From an uncultured Spirochaetales bacterium (lineage in GTDB: Bacteria; Spirochaetota; Spirochaetia; Sphaerochaetales; Sphaerochaetaceae): 11,804 nt of DNA. Positions 5,595-11,804 of this stretch are shown here, in pieces (positions within the stretch are counted from its first letter, which is position 1; the number at the start of each line of letters is the position of its first letter). The stretch lies in assembly GCA_945947045.1 (NCBI GenBank), contig CAMEXG010000052.1, positions 1-11,804 on the forward strand. The letters run 5' to 3'. Under the pieces are notes generated by a model, which did not search any database, was not told the origin of the DNA, and worked only from the letters and a program-made list of their open reading frames with translations. The translations under genes were made by a program, and so were the position numbers.

Positions 5595-7634
5595 CTAGTG
5601 TTCAGGGTTTCTCTCCAAAACAGTAAGGCATGAACGTACCTTAAGAGTGAAGTGATCTGGTGTCTGCGATAGCTTATAGTCATATTTGCCTTTGCACCCT
5701 TTACACTCCTCCCCTAAGGCATCATGACGATAGCAAGTACGTGAAATGAAGTATGGAGGCTCAAAATTTGTTATAGATGGCTTCCAAATCCAATTATTAG
5801 GACATTGTTTTCTTTCGAACCAAAGGTATCCTCCTACCAAAGAAGGTATGTTTTCATAGAAAAGAAGGGAAGCGAATCTATTAGATGCATAAAGCCATAT
5901 GTCGATGAAATAAGAAAATTCTGGATGTGCTTTTGCAAAATTTATTTGTCCTATGTTGTTGAGACCAATCGTTACGTTTTCTTTTCCTTCAACATTCCTT
6001 AGTGCCATATTCCAGACTTTCTCTTCATCAAATGATACAGGTGGAAGGGTGATATAGGTTCTGTCTCCAATGGTTTTGGGTTCAATTGACCAAGGAAGAT
6101 CAGAGGAAAGAAGATTTCTGTCAGGAAGGGAAATAGACTTGATCTTTTCTTTTGTTTCCTTAATTTTTTTCTTCTCTCTCTCTATTTTGTCCAAAGAGTC
6201 ATAGAAAGATCTTCTGAATTCCTTAAGCAGTGAAGGCGGAATAAATGGATTATTCAAGCCGGAGTTGTCTGTATAAGAAAGGGTAGAAAGAGTGTATTTT
6301 GAAGTTCCGGATTCTTTGAGAGCTTTTTCTATCCTCTCTTCTGCCATTACTTCAGACTTAGATTCATTTAGCATCAGCTCTTTCTCTCTTTCAACGCCCA
6401 GAGCTTTTGCTATTATTCTATCTTTCTCAAGAGTGACGGAAATATCTATAGGTTTTCTATAGAGAGGAATATTTGTACTCTGTATTTTTTCTTTCTTCGT
6501 GGAGTCGGATATTTTGTAGACCTCTTTTCCAAGGAGTCTGTCTCTAGAGTCGATTTTGACTTTTATATATCCCCGTCCCTTGCCTACAACATTTGCCGGG
6601 AATTTTTCAGAAACAGGAAGAGAGTTTTTATCTAGGTTAAAATACTGTAGTCCATCATGAGACTCTATATTCAAATCCGACTCTATAGTTCTGATGTTTC
6701 CTTCTTCCTTTACTATCCTGCCGACTCTTACACCCATGTGTCCCGGGTATCCTCCGGATAAAAGGGAAGGACGGTCTTTCTTGTAGTTAAGATAACCGTC
6801 ACCGCTCTTTCTGAGGAATGTTACGGCAGCGTTTTCCCTATCTTTTGCGTCTACATATCCCCTGTCGAGAATGCCTCTATAGTATCTTGCCACATATGCA
6901 TAGTACTCAGGACTCTTTAGTCTGCCTTCTACCTTTGCACTGTCGATTCCCATTCTGTCCAAAGCTAGGATTTCTTCCCCGGCATCCATATCTTCCATAG
7001 AGAAGAAGTACCCTTTTTTTCCTGTCTCTTCATCTGTAAACCAAGACCTGCAGATTTGGGCGCATTCTCCACCGTTGGCGGATCTATGGCATTTGATTGC
7101 AGATGCTGAGCATAGCCCTGAGAAACCGTAGCAGAGCGCCCCATGAATAAATGCTTTGATTTCTATGTCAGGACAGTCTCTTCGGATTTTCTCAATTTCT
7201 TTTAGATTGAGTTCCCGTGACAAGACTATTCTTTCAAAGCCTAAATCTTGTAGAACTTTAACACCCTGTGTAGTGTGTACGGCAAGTTGGGTGGATGCGT
7301 GGAGAGGAATGGACGGATAGTACTTCCTGACAATATCTGCAACGCCTAGGTCCTGTACTATGATGCCGTCCGTTCCATAGAACTCCACCATATCAAGAGT
7401 ATCGATGAGCGAAGGCATAGACTCGTCATCTATGAGAGTATTTATTGTTATATATGTCTTTTTCCCGTTTTCAAGACTATAGCGTCTGATCTTCGACAGA
7501 TCTTCTTCAGAAAAGTTGACAGCCCCTTTTCTGGCAGAGAAGTCTTTGAGACCAAAGTAAACGGCATCTGCTCCATTCTGCAGTGCCGTCAATGCTCCAG
7601 ATAAACTTCCCGCCGGTAATGCTAATTCAATCAT
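5595..7634 (-). CDS. U32 family protein (peptidase U32 / tRNA-rRNA hydroxylation-type, long form)
   Basis: U32 proteins were named as collagenase-like peptidases, but the studied members (RlhA, TrhP, UbiU/UbiV) are Fe-S proteins in RNA or ubiquinone hydroxylation. This 679-residue protein starts ELALPAGS and has a barrel-type N-terminal domain of about 260 residues with the family signature at 161-196 (HGALCYGFSGLCS, then GGECAQICR). Cys168, Cys175, Cys191 and Cys195 are the expected Fe-S ligands. A central DUF3656-like region, a Lys/Glu-rich helix at 481-500 and a C-terminal domain with a second cysteine group (C634, C644, C647, C669) follow. It is a long form, comparable to RlhA. No signal peptide. 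It is the last gene of the minus-strand operon, 36 nt after the dehydrogenase stop, with no strong Shine-Dalgarno. RNA hydroxylation is more likely than proteolysis; the substrate is unknown. Confidence 0.9.
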   Translation of the reverse strand: MIELALPAGSLSGALTALQNGADAVYFGLKDFSARKGAVNFSEEDLSKIRRYSLENGKKTYITINTLIDDESMPSLIDTLDMVEFYGTDGIIVQDLGVADIVRKYYPSIPLHASTQLAVHTTQGVKVLQDLGFERIVLSRELNLKEIEKIRRDCPDIEIKAFIHGALCYGFSGLCSASAIKCHRSANGGECAQICRSWFTDEETGKKGYFFSMEDMDAGEEILALDRMGIDSAKVEGRLKSPEYYAYVARYYRGILDRGYVDAKDRENAAVTFLRKSGDGYLNYKKDRPSLLSGGYPGHMGVRVGRIVKEEGNIRTIESDLNIESHDGLQYFNLDKNSLPVSEKFPANVVGKGRGYIKVKIDSRDRLLGKEVYKISDSTKKEKIQSTNIPLYRKPIDISVTLEKDRIIAKALGVEREKELMLNESKSEVMAEERIEKALKESGTSKYTLSTLSYTDNSGLNNPFIPPSLLKEFRRSFYDSLDKIEREKKKIKETKEKIKSISLPDRNLLSSDLPWSIEPKTIGDRTYITLPPVSFDEEKVWNMALRNVEGKENVTIGLNNIGQINFAKAHPEFSYFIDIWLYASNRFASLLFYENIPSLVGGYLWFERKQCPNNWIWKPSITNFEPPYFISRTCYRHDALGEECKGCKGKYDYKLSQTPDHFTLKVRSCLTVLERNPEH

Positions 7635-7670
7635 AGTGATATCTTAGCCGTTGAAAGAGGAAAATGATAG

Positions 7671-8849
7671 TCAGCTTCTAGCCAATCTATAGATATCCGA
7701 TATCTCTTTCTCTCCAAGCTTGAAAGAGTCTCCGATCTTTCGCTTTCTATGGAATGTAGCACCATAAGACAGGTCCGATATGTCATCCTCTGTCAAATCT
7801 ATTCCAAGACCACTTATCCTGATAGGCATATTAATAGAAAGGAAAAACTTCTCCATTTCATTTATTGTTTCTTCTGCAACTTTCTCTTTTTCTCCTTTTA
7901 GAGAGAAGAGCTTTTCTCCCAACAGCGATAGCCTATCTATAATTGAAGGGAATACGTACCTTGCCCAGCTTGACCAAATGGCGGTTAGTCCTGCTCCATG
8001 CGCTACATCAAATTTGGCGGAGAGTTCATGCTCCATCTGATGACATGCCCAGTCGCCGCGGCTATCTGCACCCATATTCATCAGTCCGTTGTGGGATAGG
8101 GATCCCGCCCACATCAAATTGGCTCTTGCCTCATAATCATGTGGTTCTGAGAGTGCGACAGGGGTATATGAAATGACTGTCTTTAATAGGGCTACTGAGA
8201 GATCGTCTGTCAACACCAGACCATCTCCACTATGAAAGAAACGCTCCAAAGTATGCATCATTATGTCTGCTGATCCGCTTGCCGTCTGATAGCGTGATAC
8301 TGAATAAGTTAGTTCTGGATTGAGAAAAGCATACTTCGGTCTTCCCCATTCCGAATTCAGTCCACGCTTATATCCCGGGCCGTCGTCGTTTGATATGACG
8401 CTTGAAGCACTCATTTCGCTGCCGGTGGCGGAGAGAGTGAGAATAACTGCCAAAGGAAAGGCGCCTTTTACTTTCCTTTCTCCTAAATAATACTCCCAAA
8501 TATCGCCATCTTGATTAAATAGACCATAAGCGATGGCTTTCGCGCTATCAACTACGCTTCCACCCCCGAGGGCGATAATTATTTCTGAACCATGCTCTTT
8601 AGCCTTTTCTATAGCTTCTCTTACCTTTGTTACTCTTGGATTCGGAACAACACCTCCAACCTTTACAAAGTCGATTCCATTCTTTTTGAGGTCTTCTTCG
8701 ACTCTCTCCAAGAGTCCTGATTCTGTTGCGCTCTTTCCTCCGTAGTGTAACAGGGCTCTCTTATATCCGTCTTTTTTTAGAGTCTCTCCAAGTTTTGTTT
8801 CAGCTTCTTTTCCAAAAAGGACTCTGGTGGGTGTATAGTATTCAGTCAT
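7671..8849 (-). CDS. Iron-containing alcohol dehydrogenase (butanol dehydrogenase/YqhD-like, group III)
   Basis: This enzyme interconverts aldehydes and alcohols with NAD(P)H in the cytoplasm. The N-terminal nucleotide-binding half has YGGKS at 36-40 (the position contacting NADPH in YqhD) and GGGSVVDSAK at 95-104. The C-terminal helical half supplies the metal ligands: Asp195 and His199 in SADIMMH, and His270 and His284 in a 14-residue spacing identical to that in YqhD. At 392 residues it is normal length and looks intact. The ATG overlaps the upstream gene by 8 bp (ATGACTGA), with GGAGA at 8856-8860 (minus strand) 6 nt away, so translation is probably coupled. Substrate could be a short-chain aldehyde such as butanal, propanal or a toxic carbonyl; it cannot be read from sequence. 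Cofactor preference for NADPH is suggested but not proven. Confidence 0.92.
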   Translation of the reverse strand: MTEYYTPTRVLFGKEAETKLGETLKKDGYKRALLHYGGKSATESGLLERVEEDLKKNGIDFVKVGGVVPNPRVTKVREAIEKAKEHGSEIIIALGGGSVVDSAKAIAYGLFNQDGDIWEYYLGERKVKGAFPLAVILTLSATGSEMSASSVISNDDGPGYKRGLNSEWGRPKYAFLNPELTYSVSRYQTASGSADIMMHTLERFFHSGDGLVLTDDLSVALLKTVISYTPVALSEPHDYEARANLMWAGSLSHNGLMNMGADSRGDWACHQMEHELSAKFDVAHGAGLTAIWSSWARYVFPSIIDRLSLLGEKLFSLKGEKEKVAEETINEMEKFFLSINMPIRISGLGIDLTEDDISDLSYGATFHRKRKIGDSFKLGEKEISDIYRLARS

Positions 8850-11766
8850 TGTTATTCTCCATTACTACAGCTTTTCCTTCACTTCCATCAGCTTTGATCA
8901 TAAGATCTCTTTCGCTTCTTACATGAATAAAGTGCTTTGTCTCTTCAATAAGTGGCATTTTCTTTATTTCCTCGTAATCGACTCTACCTTCTCCGTATAT
9001 AGGGTTGTTGGTAAGGTACAGGCAACCTAGACTAGTTACATTCTGGAAGAAGTGGGATCCTTCACTTGGCTCTGCCTGTAGCTCCTCAAGGCCTGTCTCC
9101 ACAATTACTTTTGCTTTTGAAATCTGGGGCCATGAGCAAGGGATGCCAAGCCACTTGTCGCTTGATCCTAGTCTTCCAGCTGCAATAAGGACATAAGGCT
9201 CCTCCATTCGTTTGTTGATACTTTCAAGCTCCTCGGCCATCTCTGTCATTTCACTTCTTTTGAACTTCTCAGGGAGAATAGAGACTATATCTTTTACTCC
9301 GCTGACTTTACCGTTTCCCATTACTTTCTCAGAAGAAATAAGGGCACTCTTTAGTTCTTCCGTAGTCACCTGAATGTTTTCGAATCTGTCTGTGGACGAT
9401 ATAGGCCTGATTTGTAGAATAGAAAAGTCCGGCATGCCGCTATGCTCTGTATTCACGGCGAATTCTATTTCAACTGGCTCTGCCATAGTACGTGTCCCCA
9501 GTTTCAACATATCGTCGATGATCTTAGAGAGTGGTATCATCTCATACTTTACTATGCCGTTGAATGTAAGACTTTTGAAGCCTTCGTCATATGGGTTTTC
9601 TGAGACAAAGCCGTCGCTTCTCATAACAGACATTATACCCATGGTGGCTCTAGGATATTTCGATACTTTGGAAAGAGGAAGCTGGACAAGGTTGTCTATG
9701 TCGTTAAGCGGGGAGAACGGCTTATTTGTATCCAGGGCATAAAAGAAGCGCTGGGAAGAGCCTCGTCCTGTAAGTGAAGTTACAGGAATCTGAGGTTTTG
9801 CAGGGCAGAATCTGAAGGCCGCCCCCTCGTCTACAATCGTCTTTCCCATACCGAAGGCGAGCATTCCAAGTCCATCTTCTGATTTTCTGTTTCCGGATGG
9901 ATAATAATCAAGACTTCTTGCCACCCCCGAAATATTCGGGAACCACAAACCGTCATGGTCACTTCCAGTAATCTGTTGGATGATTACAGCCATTTTCTCT
10001 TCTTCGGTACTGTGACCAGTACGTTTCAAGTACTCTCTTGCTCCTTCGAAATAGGTTGAAGCCCATACTGTCTTTACAGCCTTCTCCAAATCCTCAAGTC
10101 TTTTCTCATCACTTCCTTTGTTAGGAATCATAGATGTCTGATAGACTCCGGCGAAGGGTTGGAAATGGCTGTCTTCAAGAAGAGACGAAGATCTGACGGA
10201 GATTGGAACCTTTATTACTTCAACAATTCTCTTTAAGTCCAGTTCAAGATCTTCCGGCATCTTTGCGCCGAGGAAAACAGAGAGTATTTCATCATCGTTT
10301 TTATCGATGAAATCCCCTGGCCAGAAGTCGTTTAAGGAGAGGAATCTATCAAAAAGCTCTGTAGAGATTACAATTGTGCGGGGTATGGAGACGTAGATGT
10401 CTTTATATCTTTTTCTTATTCCATCCGCCTTCATCTCCATTGCGATGAATGCCAGACCTCGTCCTTTTCCTCCTAATGAGCCTTTGCCTATTCTGGAGAA
10501 AAGGAAAGTCTCGTCATAACTCTTTCTATTGAATTCCGCTATGGAGCCTCTAGTCCTTTCTTTTCTATAGCTTTTTATTGTGGTGTAAATAAGCTCCCTT
10601 GTCTTTTCTGCATCGCTTCCATCGCTTTTCATGGTTATGGGCTTGAGAATAGAAGCAAGATGATAGAGAGATTGGGCTCTAAGCCACCTGGAAAGGTCGT
10701 TCTTTCTTACATGGTAGGCAAATGAAGAGATAGGAACCTCCATCATCTTATCCTGCAGCTCTTTCATTGTGGAGGCAGTGGCAATAGTCTCTCCTGTGGC
10801 TGGATCCATAAAATTAAACGCGCCGAAGTCATATTTTGTTTTGAAATATGACTCTAAGAAATGGTACCTGTCTGGAGATAGCTTCCAAATAAAATCCGCA
10901 CCTATTTCTTTTGCAATCTCTTCTGCGTTTTCATCCGTAGACTGCAAGAGTACGGGAATTTCCGGGTTATCTTTCTTAATTGCCTTGCCTAGCTCTTTTC
11001 CTCCCTCTTTGTCTCCATAAGGAGAAGGGAAGGAGAGGTCTGTTATTACTCCCAAAATATTGTCTCTGTATTTGTTGTAGAGAGTCCAAGCTTCATCATA
11101 GTTTCTAGCTAGGATTATTTTTGGCCTTCCCCTCATTCTCAGCTTCATGCCCCATTCGTTGAGGGCTTCGAGAATAGAGGCTCTGTTCTGCTGAATCAAA
11201 AGCATATAGAGCTGGGGAAGGTATGAAGAGATGAATTTGACTGAGTCTTCTACAAATAAAATGACTTCTACGTCAGCTTCCTCAGTGTCATGGTCTACAT
11301 TTATGGCGTCCTCAATAAGCTTGATCATTGCAAGGAATACCGACGGGTCTCCCATCCAATAGAACATATAGTCGATATAAGGACAGTTTTCGCCCTTCAG
11401 TTCCTTGACTCTCCTATGGTCGGGAGAAGGGGAGAGGACGATAAAAGGAAGAGATGAGTCATATTTTTTGACAGCTTCAGCCAAAGCCTCTACTCTTCCC
11501 GATCCCAGTTCCAGCATAGATATTACAAGATCGAACTTTCCGTTCTTCAGGTACTCTAAAGCTTCATTTTCACTTGATGTATGTGTAATCTTTGGTGGGT
11601 TTGAGAGCCCCAAGGCCGTATATTCCTTATATAGCTCTTCTTCCACTCTCCCGTCTTCTTCAAGCATAAAGCGGTCATAGTCAGAGCAGATGAGAAGCAC
11701 GTTATATACATGCTTCAACATCAAAGAAGAGAAAGGGATCCAAGTTTCATCCAGTTGGTAATGCAT
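8842..11766 (-). CDS. Double-receiver/PPDK N-terminal (ATP-grasp) protein, PEP-synthase-like but lacking the phosphohistidine and PEP domains
   Basis: The 974-residue protein has four parts. Residues 20-150 form a receiver-like fold whose phosphoacceptor position is Met84 (FDLVISMLEL). Residues 167-300 form a second receiver with the full set: Glu173-Asp174, phosphoacceptor Asp243 (ITDLSF), Ser276-Thr277 and Lys295. Residues 425-790 form a PEP/pyruvate dikinase ATP-binding domain: glycine loop GKGSLGGKGRG (427-437), Arg525 in VRSSSLLEDS (524-533), FAGVYQ (538-543), Glu768 and LQIRPI (784-789). Residues 850-920 form an unfamiliar domain (GRLGSSDKWLGIP at 864-876, PSEGSHFFQN at 900-909). No phosphohistidine TxGG motif and no PEP-utilising barrel follow, so PEP synthase activity is not expected. 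Related uncharacterised proteins are, to my knowledge, widespread in Bacteroidota and some spirochaetes. No transmembrane segment. ATG 11764-11766 has no clear Shine-Dalgarno; Met16 is an alternative but lacks one too. First gene of its operon within the window. Confidence 0.8.
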   Translation of the reverse strand: MHYQLDETWIPFSSLMLKHVYNVLLICSDYDRFMLEEDGRVEEELYKEYTALGLSNPPKITHTSSENEALEYLKNGKFDLVISMLELGSGRVEALAEAVKKYDSSLPFIVLSPSPDHRRVKELKGENCPYIDYMFYWMGDPSVFLAMIKLIEDAINVDHDTEEADVEVILFVEDSVKFISSYLPQLYMLLIQQNRASILEALNEWGMKLRMRGRPKIILARNYDEAWTLYNKYRDNILGVITDLSFPSPYGDKEGGKELGKAIKKDNPEIPVLLQSTDENAEEIAKEIGADFIWKLSPDRYHFLESYFKTKYDFGAFNFMDPATGETIATASTMKELQDKMMEVPISSFAYHVRKNDLSRWLRAQSLYHLASILKPITMKSDGSDAEKTRELIYTTIKSYRKERTRGSIAEFNRKSYDETFLFSRIGKGSLGGKGRGLAFIAMEMKADGIRKRYKDIYVSIPRTIVISTELFDRFLSLNDFWPGDFIDKNDDEILSVFLGAKMPEDLELDLKRIVEVIKVPISVRSSSLLEDSHFQPFAGVYQTSMIPNKGSDEKRLEDLEKAVKTVWASTYFEGAREYLKRTGHSTEEEKMAVIIQQITGSDHDGLWFPNISGVARSLDYYPSGNRKSEDGLGMLAFGMGKTIVDEGAAFRFCPAKPQIPVTSLTGRGSSQRFFYALDTNKPFSPLNDIDNLVQLPLSKVSKYPRATMGIMSVMRSDGFVSENPYDEGFKSLTFNGIVKYEMIPLSKIIDDMLKLGTRTMAEPVEIEFAVNTEHSGMPDFSILQIRPISSTDRFENIQVTTEELKSALISSEKVMGNGKVSGVKDIVSILPEKFKRSEMTEMAEELESINKRMEEPYVLIAAGRLGSSDKWLGIPCSWPQISKAKVIVETGLEELQAEPSEGSHFFQNVTSLGCLYLTNNPIYGEGRVDYEEIKKMPLIEETKHFIHVRSERDLMIKADGSEGKAVVMENNND

Positions 11767-11804
11767 ATTATTTCTTTGTTCTAATAAGTAGGAATGTGAC
11801 TAAT
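11767..11804 (-). other. 38-nt leader of the receiver/ATP-grasp gene, no clear promoter
   Basis: The minus-strand sequence upstream of the start (ending AACAAAGAAATAAT) is A/T-rich with only a weak purine run. I see no convincing -10/-35 pair; the promoter may lie beyond the window edge or the operon may have further upstream genes. Confidence 0.4.

Noticed and set aside
8842..11766. Annotation as phosphoenolpyruvate synthase or pyruvate phosphate dikinase
   Set aside because: Only the ATP-binding N-terminal domain is present; the phosphohistidine motif and PEP-utilising barrel are absent after residue 790.

Overview
The window is about 40% G+C by eye and reads as a chromosomal segment of a host-associated-type spirochaete (Sphaerochaeta/Treponema relatives), with moderate confidence. 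The evidence is the short 603/657-residue topoisomerase IV pair, the long U32 protein, sigma70-like promoters and GGAG-type ribosome binding sites. Bacteroidota carry relatives of most of these proteins, but their promoters (TTTG / TAnnTTTG) and weak Shine-Dalgarno use do not match what is seen here. No transposase, integrase, CRISPR array, tRNA or rRNA was recognised.

Layout. (1) 1-128, minus strand: the first 42 codons of a secreted or outer-membrane protein, not in the usual gene lists because it runs off the window. It is divergent from (2) 260-4731, plus strand: a tight three-gene operon of topoisomerase IV subunit B (parE), subunit A (parC, overlapping parE by 14 bp) and an RluA-family RNA pseudouridine synthase 7 nt further on, closed by a clear rho-independent terminator at 4788-4814. 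(3) 4732-5594: an 863-bp convergent gap without a convincing gene but with several inverted repeats, the largest a 112-nt branched palindromic element at 4918-5029. (4) 11766-5595, minus strand: a second tight operon of a 974-residue double-receiver/PPDK-N ATP-grasp protein, an iron-type alcohol dehydrogenase (8-bp overlap) and a full-length U32 peptidase-family protein (36-nt gap), closed by a hairpin terminator at 5425-5460.

How the genes work together. The plus-strand operon makes a decatenase/relaxase heterotetramer plus an RNA modification enzyme. The minus-strand operon is more unusual. Its first gene looks at first like PEP synthase, but it lacks both the phosphohistidine swivel domain and the PEP-binding barrel, and instead has two receiver-like domains in front of a PPDK-type ATP-grasp domain and an unfamiliar C-terminal domain. 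It is translationally coupled to an NAD(P)H-dependent aldehyde/alcohol oxidoreductase. This is the best candidate in the window for an uncharacterised system. A second point of interest is the parE promoter, whose predicted transcription start falls on the ATG itself, implying a leaderless mRNA.
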